64,000 nt of DNA. Source: Mayfieldus profundus (GTDB lineage: Bacteria > Actinomycetota > Thermoleophilia > Solirubrobacterales > 70-9). Position numbers and translations under genes: made by a program. The stretch spans positions 1-64,000 of the forward strand of contig JBBPIM010000009.1 in the NCBI GenBank assembly GCA_038040325.1. The letters are read 5' to 3'. This document shows positions 48,443-57,109 of the stretch, piece by piece (the first letter of the stretch is position 1; each line of letters starts with the position of its first letter). The notes beneath the pieces were generated by a model that was not told the DNA's origin, ran no database searches, and worked only from the letters and a program-made list of their open reading frames with translations.

Positions 48443-50197
48443 ATGGAAGCCGCGACCACCACCCAGGAGTCCGCCGCCGACACCGCGGTCTCCTCGTTCG
48501 CCAAGTCGCTGTTCCTTGGCGAGATCCACGAGGAGATGGTGTTCCCCTTCCCCAAACCGGACGCGGAGGAGCAGGAGCGAATCCGGGCGCTCAATGGGTC
48601 GCTGCGCGGGATGGCCGAGGAGTGGGACTCGCGCGAGTGGGAGGAGAAGCGCTGGATCGGCGACGACGTCGTCAAACAGCTCGGCGAGGCCGGCCTCTGC
48701 GGCCTCTACGTACCCGAGGAGTACGGGGGCCAGGGGCTGAGCCAGACCGGCTACTGCCGGGTCTTCGAGACCTTCGCCCAGATCGACGGCACCCTCTCGG
48801 TGGTGATGGGGGTGCACCAGTCGATCGGGATGAAGGGGATCGTCCTCTTCGGTAGCGACGAGCAGAAGGAGCGCTTTCTCCCCGACCTCGCCTCGGGCCG
48901 CAAGCTGGCCGGCTTCGCGCTGACCGAGCCGGCCGCCGGGTCGGACGCCTACAACGTGCAGTCGCGCGCCGTACAGCAGGCCGACGGCTCCTGGGTGCTC
49001 AACGGCGAGAAGCGCTACATCGGCAACGGCGGCAAGGGCGACGTGTTCGTGACCTTCGCCCGTGCCGAGGTGGACGGCAAGGACCGCCATATCGCCCTGA
49101 TCCTCGAAAAGGGGATGAAGGGGTTCGAGGTGGGCGAGCGCTACGACACGATGGGCCTGCGCGCAAACGACCTGCGGCGCCTCCATTTCAACGACGTCAA
49201 GGTGCCGCCCGAAAACGTGCTCGGCGAGCCCGGGGAGGGCTTTCGCATCGCCATGCACATCCTCAACAACGGCCGGCTCAGCCTCGGCACCGGCTCGGTG
49301 GGCGCGGCCAAGGGATTGCTCGACCACACGATCGAGCACGTCAAGGAGCGCAAGCAGTTCGGCCGTCCGCTGGCCGAATTCGAGCTGGTCCAGGACAAGA
49401 TCGCCTGGATGGTTTCCTACCTGTTCGGGCTGGAGTCGATGACCTATCTGACCTGCGGCATGGTCGACGAGGGCGTCCCCGATTACTCGCTGGAGTCGGC
49501 GATCTGCAAGGTCTCCGGCACCGAGTTCCTCTGGTACGCCGTCAATCGGGCGATGCAGCTGAAGGGGGGCGAGGGCTACATGCGCACCGAGCCCTACGAG
49601 AAGGTGATGCGCGACATCCGCATCTTCCCGATCTTCGAGGGTGCCAACGACGTGCTGCGCGCCTTCATCGCGCTGACCGGGATGAAGCCTCTCGGCGAGG
49701 AGCTGTCAGACCTCGGCGACGTGGGCCTCGGCGACCCGATCGGATCGATCGGCGTGGTGATCGACTATGTCAGCGGGCGCATTCAGCGCCAGGTGCGGCC
49801 TGACCGGATCGGCTGCGCGCACCCGGAGCTGGAAAAGCAGGCGGACGCCGTCGCCGACCAGGTGAAGCAGCTCCGCGACGTGACCGAGGGGCTGCTGCGC
49901 AAGCACCGCAAGGGCATCGTCGAACGGCAGTTCCAGCAGAAGAGGCTCTCCGACGCGGTCTCCGACATCTACGCCCAGGTCGCACTGCTCTCCAGGGTCA
50001 CCTCGATCCTCGAGGAGCAGGGCGTCGAGCCCTCCGGCCAGGAGCTCTTCATCGCCGACACCTTCTGCACCCGCGCAGCGCGGCGGGTCGGCTCGGCCTT
50101 CCGCCAGATCGAGTCAAACGACGATGAGCGCATGACCGCGATCGCCAAACTGGCGCTGAAGCGCGGCTCCTACGGCTACGCGCTGTTCGAGGACTAG
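48443..50197 (+). CDS. Acyl-CoA dehydrogenase, long VLCAD/ACAD9-like form
   Basis: 584 residues, with the C-terminal helical extension of very-long-chain acyl-CoA dehydrogenases. Motifs: LYVPEEYGGQGLS, FALTEPAAGSDA, RYIGNGGKGDVFVTFA, RKQFGRPLAEFELVQDKIA, and catalytic Glu399 in FPIFEGANDVLRAF. Performs the first step of fatty-acid beta-oxidation. Its stop lies in a CTAG followed by CTGTAATCCC, similar to the ends of the MITE-like element. Confidence 0.95.
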   Translation: MEAATTTQESAADTAVSSFAKSLFLGEIHEEMVFPFPKPDAEEQERIRALNGSLRGMAEEWDSREWEEKRWIGDDVVKQLGEAGLCGLYVPEEYGGQGLSQTGYCRVFETFAQIDGTLSVVMGVHQSIGMKGIVLFGSDEQKERFLPDLASGRKLAGFALTEPAAGSDAYNVQSRAVQQADGSWVLNGEKRYIGNGGKGDVFVTFARAEVDGKDRHIALILEKGMKGFEVGERYDTMGLRANDLRRLHFNDVKVPPENVLGEPGEGFRIAMHILNNGRLSLGTGSVGAAKGLLDHTIEHVKERKQFGRPLAEFELVQDKIAWMVSYLFGLESMTYLTCGMVDEGVPDYSLESAICKVSGTEFLWYAVNRAMQLKGGEGYMRTEPYEKVMRDIRIFPIFEGANDVLRAFIALTGMKPLGEELSDLGDVGLGDPIGSIGVVIDYVSGRIQRQVRPDRIGCAHPELEKQADAVADQVKQLRDVTEGLLRKHRKGIVERQFQQKRLSDAVSDIYAQVALLSRVTSILEEQGVEPSGQELFIADTFCTRAARRVGSAFRQIESNDDERMTAIAKLALKRGSYGYALFED

Positions 50198-50261
50198 CTG
50201 TAATCCCTGAGCCCGGGCGCTTGCGCGAAACATCGCGGTCGAGGTCGAAGGGCAACCGCGC

Positions 50262-50267
50262 CATACT
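50262..50267 (+). promoter_or_regulatory. -10-like CATACT before the VOC gene
   Basis: CATACT ends 7 nt before GTG 50275: leaderless spacing. No good -35. Confidence 0.35.
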
Positions 50268-50274
50268 CGGGTCC

Positions 50275-50616
50275 GTGCCCGCGCCCCTGATTGAGTTTCC
50301 CGCCGACGACCCCGCTCGCGCCCGCCGCTTCTGGCAAGGCGTGCTCGGAGCCCAGCTCGCTCCGAGGCCCGCCGAAGCCGGGTCCGGATGGGAGATCGAG
50401 GACGGCGGCCTGCGACTTGGGGTCCACGAGCGAGGGCCCGGCCCCGGCGACACCGCTTCCCTGCCCTACTTCACCGTCACCGACCTGCCGGCAGCGCTCG
50501 AGCGAGTTCAGGAACTTGGTGGCTCGGTGATCCATCCCGGTGATCGCTGGGCCATCTGCCGGGACTCCGAGGGAAGCCCGTTCGCACTGGCCGCCAGGCC
50601 TGAGAACTCCCGCTAG
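50275..50616 (+). CDS. VOC-superfamily (glyoxalase-like) protein
   Basis: 113 residues from GTG 50275. PLIEFPADDPARARRFWQGV and LGAQL open the first beta-alpha-beta unit; PYFTVTDLPAALERVQELGG the second; DSEGSPFALA ends it. Members bind a metal or act as substrate-sequestering proteins; the usual metal His/Glu set is incomplete here, so a non-catalytic binding role is possible. Upstream frame to 50221 is not needed. Confidence 0.85.
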   Translation: MPAPLIEFPADDPARARRFWQGVLGAQLAPRPAEAGSGWEIEDGGLRLGVHERGPGPGDTASLPYFTVTDLPAALERVQELGGSVIHPGDRWAICRDSEGSPFALAARPENSR

Positions 50617-50626
50617 GGTCTTGCGA

Positions 50627-50926
50627 CTAGCCGGCCTCCGCCGGCTCGGGGTCCGGTCGCACCTTCACGGTGTCGGCCACGGGGATGATCTCGTCCACGG
50701 CCAGGTCCGCCTTCGAGGCGTGCTCGCGAATCGCATCCGGGCTGGTCGCCTGGTAGATGCAGACGGTGCCGACCTTGCCGTCGGGCTCCTGCAGCACATA
50801 GCTGCGGATCCAGCGAATGTCGTCGGACATCTCGCCGTCGCCGACTTCCTTCGACCGCCCAGCGGCTTCCTCGAGCTCGGCGGGCGAGTCCCAGGCGCTG
50901 CGGCGCAGAATCACGAACGTGTCCAT
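50627..50926 (-). CDS. DUF4242-type (SCO4226-like) ferredoxin-like protein
   Basis: 99 residues from ATG 50926 (GAGGAGGAG just upstream). MDTFVILRRSAW starts strand 1; WIRSYVLQEPDGKVGTVCIYQATSPDAIREHASKADL is the conserved core in which the Cys and His form the metal-associated site of the nickel-responsive SCO4226 structure. Divergent from the TetR gene and sharing its operator region, so probably its target. Physiological role unknown. Confidence 0.85.
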   Translation of the reverse strand: MDTFVILRRSAWDSPAELEEAAGRSKEVGDGEMSDDIRWIRSYVLQEPDGKVGTVCIYQATSPDAIREHASKADLAVDEIIPVADTVKVRPDPEPAEAG

Positions 50927-50972
50927 CTCTCCTCCTCTCGCTTTCCGGCCGGAACCTCTGCCACCATCCGCT

Positions 50973-51003
50973 TGCAATCCGACCGACTGTCGGTCGGTAC
51001 AAT
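50973..51003 (+). promoter_or_regulatory. tetR promoter with 19-bp spacer
   Basis: -35 TTGCAA (50973-50978), 19-nt spacer filled exactly by the palindrome, -10 TACAAT (50998-51003), 5 nt to ATG 51009: leaderless. Confidence 0.65.
50979..50997. promoter_or_regulatory. TetR operator palindrome
   Basis: CCGACCGAC-T-GTCGGTCGG: perfect 9-bp arms about one central base, between -35 and -10 of tetR and within the divergent DUF4242 promoter. A typical TetR-family operator. Confidence 0.8.
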
Positions 51004-51008
51004 AGAGG

Positions 51009-51617
51009 ATGCGCATGGAAGGCGTCAAGGCCCCACGGCAGGAGCGTTCCGCGGCGACCCGGGACAGGATAGTCACCGCGGCACGAGACCTGTTCCGCGA
51101 AGAGGGTTACGAGGCAGTCAGCACGGCCGAGGTCCTGCGCCGCGCCGGCGTCAGTCGCGGCGCGCTCTACCACCACTTCGCCGGCAAGGACGAGGTGCTG
51201 CTGGCGGTATTCGAGGAGATCGAGGCCGAAACGATGGTGAGGGTGGGGCAGCGGCTTTCCGCGGAGACTGATCCGTTCGCGGCGATGAAAGCCGGTGCCC
51301 AGGCGTACCTTGACGAATGCCTTGGCTCGGTCGAGACACAGCGCATCGGCCTCCTCTATGCGCGGCGCGTCCTGCCCTGGGACACCTGGCGCGAGATGGC
51401 CACGCGACATGGACTCGGGCTCGCGATCGCGATAACCACCGAGGCGGCGAGGGCCGGAAAGGTGCGCAGCGACGACCCCGAGGCGCTGGCCCACCTGATC
51501 GTCGCGGCGCTGATCGAGGCCGGGACGATGATCGCATTCGCCGATGACCAGGAGGCGGAGCGGGCCCGGACCGGCGCCGCGATCGATGCCCTGCTCGAGG
51601 GCCTGCGCCCACCTTGA
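51009..51617 (+). CDS. TetR-family transcriptional regulator
   Basis: 202 residues: AATRDRIVTAARDLFREEGYE, HTH VSTAEVLRRAGVSRGALYHHFAGKDEVL (in parts) and a ligand-binding C-terminal domain of the TetR_C type. Autoregulation and control of the divergent DUF4242 gene are suggested by the palindrome between them. The stop overlaps the TTG start of the next gene (TTGA). Confidence 0.94.
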   Translation: MRMEGVKAPRQERSAATRDRIVTAARDLFREEGYEAVSTAEVLRRAGVSRGALYHHFAGKDEVLLAVFEEIEAETMVRVGQRLSAETDPFAAMKAGAQAYLDECLGSVETQRIGLLYARRVLPWDTWREMATRHGLGLAIAITTEAARAGKVRSDDPEALAHLIVAALIEAGTMIAFADDQEAERARTGAAIDALLEGLRPP

Positions 51618-52060
51618 CGCCCGGACCGCCGGCTCAGGCAATCGTCCTCTACGACGCCGACTGCGGCTTTTGCCGCTGGTCGCTGGCGAAACTGCTGGCC
51701 TGGGACCGGCGCGCGAGGCTGCGGCCGCTGGCGCTGCAGAGCGAGGAGGGACGCGGCCTCCTCGGCGATCTGGGCGAGGAGGCACGGATGGGCTCCTGGC
51801 ACCTGATCGCGGCCGACGGGACGCGCTGGTCGGGCGGCGCCGCTGCTGCGCCGCTGCTCCGGTTGCTGCCGGGCGGCCGGGCGCTGGCTCGGCCGCTGGA
51901 GATCTCACCTGCGACGGCCGATCGCGTTTACTCGCTGGTCGCCCGCAACCGCGGCGGAATCGGCCGGCTGGTTTCGCGCCGTGCCCTCGAGCGGGCCGGG
52001 GAAAGGATCAGGCGCCACAAGAGCGTGTCCGCGACCGGCGAGTCTTGCGCCAGCGGCTAA
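51614..52060 (+). CDS. DCC/DUF393 thiol-disulfide oxidoreductase-like protein
   Basis: 148 residues with YDADCGFCRWSL (Asp14, Cys17, Cys20), the DxxCxxC motif defining the DCC family, then LQSEEGRGLLGDLG and a C-terminal helix region. Presumed thiol redox activity; partner unknown. TTG start within the tetR stop, so translation depends on the regulator gene. Confidence 0.88.
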   Translation: MTPGPPAQAIVLYDADCGFCRWSLAKLLAWDRRARLRPLALQSEEGRGLLGDLGEEARMGSWHLIAADGTRWSGGAAAAPLLRLLPGGRALARPLEISPATADRVYSLVARNRGGIGRLVSRRALERAGERIRRHKSVSATGESCASG

Positions 52061-52070
52061 CTTGGCGCCG

Positions 52071-54269
52071 ATGCTTGGCCTGATCGCCGCGACGGCGTTG
52101 CTCTTGGGCGGATCCTGGGTGGTCGGCCACGCCTTTCTGCGGCGGCTCGGCTCCGCAATCGACCCCGGCGCCGCTCCGGCAATCGGCTTTTCGGTGATCC
52201 TGGTCCTGGCGACCGCCGCCGTCCAGCTGCCGGGCGACGACCTGACCGCGGCGCTTTGCGTGGCCCTGCTCCTTGCCGCGGCCCTGGTCGCGTCCGGCGG
52301 GCGCCCGCCCGCTCCGGGGGCATCCGAGCTCTGGCTCGCAGCGACGCTGATGCTGGTGCTGTGCATTCCCTTTCTCGCCAGCGGCCGTTGGGGGGTGCTT
52401 GGAGCCGGTAGGAACGATGACCTGGGCCTTCATCTGGCCTTTGTCGACGCCCTGGCCAGTGGGGTCGACGTCTCCACCCTCAGTTCGTTCTTCGAGTCGT
52501 ATCCACTCGGCCCCCACTCGCTGGGCGCGATGCTGGCCCCGGTGCCGGGGCTCTCCGACCTCAGTGCCATGCTCGGCGTGACGGCCGCCGCGCCAATCCT
52601 CGCAGCGCTGGTGGTCTCCGCTTGCCTTCGCTCGGACCTGGGGCCCGGCCGGGCCTCGATCTGCGGGGGGTTGGCCGGTCTCTCCTACATCCCGGCGGCC
52701 TACTTCGGCACCGGGCAGTTCAAGGAGCTCATAGCCGCCTCGCTGGCAATCGGGTTCGCCTTCGCGTTGCGGTCGCTGGTGAGAGCAGGGCGCGTGTCTG
52801 CCCGCGACGGATTGCCGCTCGGGTTTTTGGTCGCGGGCAACGTCTCCACAATGGGGTATCCGGGCGCTGCCTGGCCGCTCTCTGTGGTGGGGCTCTGGCT
52901 CGGCCTCGAGCTGATTCACCGCCGCGGCCGGCCCAGCACCGCCCATCTCCGTGTGGTGTCGGCGATCGCCCTGGTTGCGCTGCTGACCTGTCTGGCCGTG
53001 CTAATCCCGCAGGCCGGCCGGGTGGCCTCCTTCGACCCGGCGTCCACGGCGGCTGCCGGAGGCGACCCGGACACTTTCTTCGGCTTCCTCTCACAGGAGC
53101 TGCCGCTCCGCGAAGCGCTGGGCCTCTGGCCCAGCCAGGACATCAGCTCCGACCCGGGAACGCCCGGCCTCGTCGACCTCGCCAACGTCCTGGCGCTGCT
53201 CGCTCTCCTCGCCGGCACGATCTGGTGGTTTCGCCGGCGCGACCCGATACTTCCCCTGGCCGCGCTCGGCGCGCTGGTGATCGCCCTGGTCGCCGAAGCC
53301 CGCGAAGGGCCATACATCACCGCCAAGACGATGGTGGTGCTCGCACCAATGCTCCCGGTGGTGATCTTTGTGCCGCTGCTCGCCTGGACCAGGGAAGGGG
53401 TCGGAAGGACGGCCCGGGCCGTCGCCGTGGCGACCGTCACAGGTTTGGCGGCGCTGGCCGCCTGGAGCTCGATCCTCGTCCTGCGCGGCTCACCGGTCGG
53501 ACCGCTGGGCCGCGGTGCCGAGCTGCGCGGGCTGGCCGCCGAAGTGGGCGATCGCCCGCTGCTGTTTATCGCAGGCGACCACTATGCGAGCTGGGAGCTG
53601 AGCGGAACTCGCCTGTCGATGGCGATCACCTACGGCATGAGGCCGCAGGTTCCCTACCGGTTCCGCGCCGGGTACACGGTATCGGCACGCAACCCGCCCG
53701 ATTTCGATTCCTTCACGCCCCGCAGCCTGAACCGCTTCGCGTATGCGATCACGACCGCTTCGGCGCTGTCAGGGCCACCGCCGCCCAACTGGTCGGCAGC
53801 CCAGACCACGCCTTCGTTTGTCCTCTGGCGCCGCGACGGGGCGGCGGAATCAGCGGATGTCGCGGCCCTCGACGGACCGGGCTCGTCGCGGGCCTGCTCT
53901 CCCGGCGACGTCGTGGTCGGGCGGCGATGGCGCCTCGGGACGTTTCGGCTCTACCGGTCGGGATTCGGATTCGTGGCCGTGAACGCGGGGACCACGATCG
54001 CCCAGAGCCTCGACCTGGCACCCGGGCGCTGGGAGCTGTCCCTGCAGTACAGCTCGCGGAGGCCGCTCACCCTTACGGCCGGGGGCCGGCCCTTCTCCTT
54101 GCCTCCGGACTCCTCTCCGAAGGGGAACTATTGGAGGGTCGGCACTATCCGCTCGCAGGGAGGGCGACTGCCCGTGCTTGTCTCGGTCGAGAAGGGAAAC
54201 GCTCTTGCGCTGCCAACTTTCGCCGAGATCGGGGCGCTGGCCGCGGTTCGGAGAGGAGGGCGCTGCTAG
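52071..54269 (+). CDS. Large polytopic membrane protein, GT-C-glycosyltransferase-like
   Basis: 732 residues from ATG 52071. Roughly 12 TM helices in the first 480 residues with a loop containing GRNDDLGLHLAFVDALASG: acidic pair and His in the first large external loop, as in GT-C mannosyl- or arabinofuranosyltransferases. A ~250-residue extracytoplasmic C-terminal domain with beta-sandwich-like LAPGRWELSLQYSS follows. Probably acts on a cell-envelope polymer with a lipid-linked sugar donor; substrate unknown. Overlaps the convergent marR by a shared CTAG. Confidence 0.75.
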   Translation: MLGLIAATALLLGGSWVVGHAFLRRLGSAIDPGAAPAIGFSVILVLATAAVQLPGDDLTAALCVALLLAAALVASGGRPPAPGASELWLAATLMLVLCIPFLASGRWGVLGAGRNDDLGLHLAFVDALASGVDVSTLSSFFESYPLGPHSLGAMLAPVPGLSDLSAMLGVTAAAPILAALVVSACLRSDLGPGRASICGGLAGLSYIPAAYFGTGQFKELIAASLAIGFAFALRSLVRAGRVSARDGLPLGFLVAGNVSTMGYPGAAWPLSVVGLWLGLELIHRRGRPSTAHLRVVSAIALVALLTCLAVLIPQAGRVASFDPASTAAAGGDPDTFFGFLSQELPLREALGLWPSQDISSDPGTPGLVDLANVLALLALLAGTIWWFRRRDPILPLAALGALVIALVAEAREGPYITAKTMVVLAPMLPVVIFVPLLAWTREGVGRTARAVAVATVTGLAALAAWSSILVLRGSPVGPLGRGAELRGLAAEVGDRPLLFIAGDHYASWELSGTRLSMAITYGMRPQVPYRFRAGYTVSARNPPDFDSFTPRSLNRFAYAITTASALSGPPPPNWSAAQTTPSFVLWRRDGAAESADVAALDGPGSSRACSPGDVVVGRRWRLGTFRLYRSGFGFVAVNAGTTIAQSLDLAPGRWELSLQYSSRRPLTLTAGGRPFSLPPDSSPKGNYWRVGTIRSQGGRLPVLVSVEKGNALALPTFAEIGALAAVRRGGRC

Positions 54270-54760
54270 CAGGCGGCCGCGCCGGCGTCCGCATCGCTAA
54301 GCCGCGACAGAAGCTCACCGAGGGCCTTCAGCTCAGAGGCCGAAAAGCGGCTGCTGAACTGGTCCCGCACGTCCTCGAGGTGGGCTCTGCGGGCGGAGGC
54401 GAGCTTGCGACGGCCCTGCGCCGTCAGTTCCGCATAGACGACGCGGGCATCGCTCTCGCAGTTCGCACGGTCGACCAGGCCCTTGCGCTCCAGCCCCGCG
54501 AGCAGCCGTGTCACCCCACCCTGGGTGATCAGCAGCCGCTCGGCGAGATCGACCCGCCGCAGCCTCCCCTCGTCGGCAAAGCCGAGCTGCAGCAGTACCT
54601 CGTACTCGTTCAGGCTCAATCCGTGCAGCTCGCGCAGCGCCGCGTCCATGCGCCGGGTGAGCGTCGCGTGGCCGCGCAGCAGCTCCACCCAGGCGTCGGG
54701 AGGGCGCTCGCGGACTGGCGCCTTGGCGCGCCGAGCGGGGGTTGTCGTCGGGCGGCTCAT
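54266..54760 (-). CDS. MarR-family regulator (second)
   Basis: 164 residues: LSLNEYEVLLQLGFADEGRLRRVDLAERLLITQGGVTRLLAGLERKGLVDR (in parts) and wing CESDARVVYAELTAQG. The N-terminal 20 residues are basic. Two Cys (NCESDA, terminal AAC) might sense redox. Regulon unknown: the nearest candidate is the thiolase, which lies upstream on the same strand. A TATACT is present about 30 bp upstream of the start without a good -35. Confidence 0.92.
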   Translation of the reverse strand: MSRPTTTPARRAKAPVRERPPDAWVELLRGHATLTRRMDAALRELHGLSLNEYEVLLQLGFADEGRLRRVDLAERLLITQGGVTRLLAGLERKGLVDRANCESDARVVYAELTAQGRRKLASARRAHLEDVRDQFSSRFSASELKALGELLSRLSDADAGAAAC

Positions 54761-54840
54761 CGCTGACGAGATGCTTTACCGCTCAAGTATACGGTCGCCC
54801 CGAGAAACGCCGACAGGCGGCGGTGTTCTCAGGCGGCGGT

Positions 54841-56004
54841 TCAGTTGAGCCGCTCGACGATCATCGCCTCGCCCTGGCCGCCGGCGACGCACATCGTCTC
54901 CAGGCCGACCTGATGGTCGTCGGTCTCCATCGCGTTGAGCAGCGTGCCCATGATCCGCGCCCCGGTCATCCCGAACGGGTGGCCGAGCGCGATCGCGCCG
55001 CCGTGGGTGTTCAGCTTCTCGAGCGGGATGTCGCACTGGGCCATGATCGGGATCACCTGGGCGGCGAAGGCCTCGTTGAGCTCGACCGCGCCGACGTCGT
55101 CGATCTTCATCCCGGCGCGGTCCAGCACCTTCTTGATCGCCCCGATCGGAGCCACGCCCATGTACTCCGGCTCGTTGCCGTGGGTGGCGGCGGTGACGAT
55201 CTTCGCGCGCGGCTGCAGGCCCAGCTCCTTGGCCCGCTCGTCGCTCATCACCAGCACCGCGGCGGCGCCGTCGTTGAGCGGGCAGGAATTGCCGGCGGTG
55301 ACGCCGCCCCCGCCGTCAAACGCCTCCGGCAGCTCGGCCAGCTTCTCCAGGGTCGAGCTGGCGCGCGGCCCGTCGTCCTTGGCGACCTCGGTGCCGTCGG
55401 GCAGGGTGACCGGCACGATCTCGCGGTCAAAGAACCCGTCCTCCTGCGACTTCACCGCCAGCTCCTGCGAACGCTGCGCGTACTTGTCCATGTCGGCTCG
55501 GCTCACCTCGTACTTCTTTGCCACGTTGACCGCGGTCACGCCCATCTCGATGTAGGCGTTGGGGGTGCCGTCCTTTCCCTGCAGCTTCTCGTTCTGGTCC
55601 TCGGCCCCGGCCGGCTCGGTGCGCTCGTTGTACCGGCTGACCCACTCCACGCCGGCGGCGATGTAGGTGTCGCCCTGCCCGGCACGCACCGCGTTAGCCG
55701 CGTGGCGGATCGAGTCGAGGCTCGACGCGCAATAGCGCGACATCGTCACCCCGTTGACCTCCTGGGGAAGCTTTTCGGAGAGCAGGACGATGATGCGACC
55801 GATGTTGAACGCCTGCAGGCCCTGCGGCATGCCGCAGCCGCAGAAGACGTCCTCGACCGAGGCGGGATCCACATCGGGGTTTCGCTCGAGCAGCTGGTCG
55901 ACCGCGAACGCGCCCATCTCGTCGGGGCGCAGCGCGGCCAGCGAGCCCTTGAAGGCGCGGCCGATCGGAGTGCGGACTGTGTCGACGATCACTGCTTCGG
56001 GCAT
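54841..56004 (-). CDS. Acetyl-CoA acetyltransferase / 3-ketoacyl-CoA thiolase
   Basis: 387 residues with nucleophile Cys92 (SRYCASSLDSIRHAANAV), His342 in GGAIALGHPFGMTG and Cys372 in CVAGGQGEAMIV: all three catalytic residues present. Degradative (FadA-like) thiolase by sequence style (AFKGSLAALRPDEM). Completes, with the ACAD, SDR and crotonase of this window, a dispersed beta-oxidation set, although trifunctional hydratase/dehydrogenase is absent. Confidence 0.95.
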   Translation of the reverse strand: MPEAVIVDTVRTPIGRAFKGSLAALRPDEMGAFAVDQLLERNPDVDPASVEDVFCGCGMPQGLQAFNIGRIIVLLSEKLPQEVNGVTMSRYCASSLDSIRHAANAVRAGQGDTYIAAGVEWVSRYNERTEPAGAEDQNEKLQGKDGTPNAYIEMGVTAVNVAKKYEVSRADMDKYAQRSQELAVKSQEDGFFDREIVPVTLPDGTEVAKDDGPRASSTLEKLAELPEAFDGGGGVTAGNSCPLNDGAAAVLVMSDERAKELGLQPRAKIVTAATHGNEPEYMGVAPIGAIKKVLDRAGMKIDDVGAVELNEAFAAQVIPIMAQCDIPLEKLNTHGGAIALGHPFGMTGARIMGTLLNAMETDDHQVGLETMCVAGGQGEAMIVERLN

Positions 56005-56169
56005 GCGTTCTCCTTGGCGCGGCCCTGCGGCGCCTGCCGCGTGGCCGGTTTGAGGTTGAGGGGCCTAGACGTTAGCCAAGCGCCGGCTCGGGGGCATCGG
56101 CGGCAGAACGCTTGCCCGAGCGGCTCTGACGGCGGCGAATCCCGCAACTTGCGTTAGTTTGGCGGCCCT

Positions 56170-56784
56170 ATGGCAGATGAACCTCAGGAGGGCCCCAAGC
56201 AGACGGCCGAGAAGCCGGGGCCGGGCGCAGCGCCCGGAGCCGAGGAGGGCAAGCTCGGCCAGACGGCGACGGCGACCTCGGCGAAGCCAAGTGAGACCGA
56301 GGTTGCCGCCCGCCTCGACGGGATGCGGGGCTGGCTCGGCGACCTCCACCGCACGGTCGGCATCCGCTCGCGGGTCGGGCTGGTGCTGGCGGCGATCGCG
56401 ATCGGCGGGGCCGGAGCGGCGATCTACCTCTCGCTCGACGCCAAGGAGCAGAGCGCTTCGGATCGCGACGTAAACGACCTGCGCGATCAGCTCCAGGGCG
56501 TCGAGCAGCAGGCCGGCGAGACCGCACAGGACGTGACCAGCCTCCAGAGCACGGTCGACTCCGCCAAGCGATCCGCCGGCGACGCGCGATCGACCGCGAA
56601 GAGCCTGCAGCCGCAGATCAAGGCGCTGCAGGCCGATGTCCAGGACCTGCAGAACAGCGTCAGCAACGCCGCGGCGGCGGACCGCGCCGCACAGCAGGCC
56701 GCAGGCGGAGGGGGCAGTACGGGGTCCGGAGCTCCCTCGGACACCGGCGGGGGCGCCGGCACCGGCGGTGCCGGGAACCCCTAG
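56170..56784 (+). CDS. Single-pass membrane protein with coiled coil
   Basis: 204 residues: acidic Pro/Ala-rich cytoplasmic N-terminus, RLDGMRGWLGDLHRTVGIRSR, TM helix VGLVLAAIAIGGAGAAIYLSL (about residues 70-90), then a long coiled coil (DVNDLRDQLQGVEQQAGE and on to ~175) and a Gly/Ser-rich tail. Recurrent architecture in related actinobacteria in my memory, without known function; might be an envelope spacer or sensor. Confidence 0.75.
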   Translation: MADEPQEGPKQTAEKPGPGAAPGAEEGKLGQTATATSAKPSETEVAARLDGMRGWLGDLHRTVGIRSRVGLVLAAIAIGGAGAAIYLSLDAKEQSASDRDVNDLRDQLQGVEQQAGETAQDVTSLQSTVDSAKRSAGDARSTAKSLQPQIKALQADVQDLQNSVSNAAAADRAAQQAAGGGGSTGSGAPSDTGGGAGTGGAGNP

Positions 56785-56822
56785 AAGACCCTCGGCGGAC
56801 CCACGCACGAAAGTAGCAATTA

Positions 56823-56835
56823 GCGCAATTTGCGC
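56823..56835. promoter_or_regulatory. Palindrome GCGCAA-T-TTGCGC
   Basis: Perfect 6-bp arms in the 166-bp gap between the coiled-coil gene and the zinc-ribbon gene. Could be an operator or a weak 3' hairpin of the upstream gene. Confidence 0.3.
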
Positions 56836-56950
56836 CGTGCCTGGGGCCATGCGTGCGCGAGTCGTCTGGCGCTTGGGCTACATTCGCGGCAATCCGACCT
56901 CGCGGCTAGCCCGCGAGCATGTGCCAGCGGCACGAAAGGAGGCCCCTTCA

Positions 56951-57094
56951 ATGCCTGAGGGATACTGCGTCAAGGAGCGCAAGAAGGTCGAGATCACGGA
57001 CCCCAAGCAGGTGACCATGAAGAACGGTCGCCCGGCGATTCAGGGCGTCTGCCCCGACTGCGGGACCAAGATCTTCAAGATCGGCAAGCTCTAA
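56951..57094 (+). CDS. DUF5679-type small zinc-ribbon protein
   Basis: 47 residues: MPEGYCVKERKKVEI, then GVCPDCGTKIFKIGKL. A single CPDC plus the early Cys form a minimal zinc-ribbon-like site. AAAGGAGG 8 nt before ATG marks strong translation. The family is common in actinobacteria, of unknown function; a nucleic-acid or ribosome association is suspected from the basic ribbon. Confidence 0.9.
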   Translation: MPEGYCVKERKKVEITDPKQVTMKNGRPAIQGVCPDCGTKIFKIGKL

Positions 57095-57109
57095 GGGGCC
57101 TCCAAAGGC

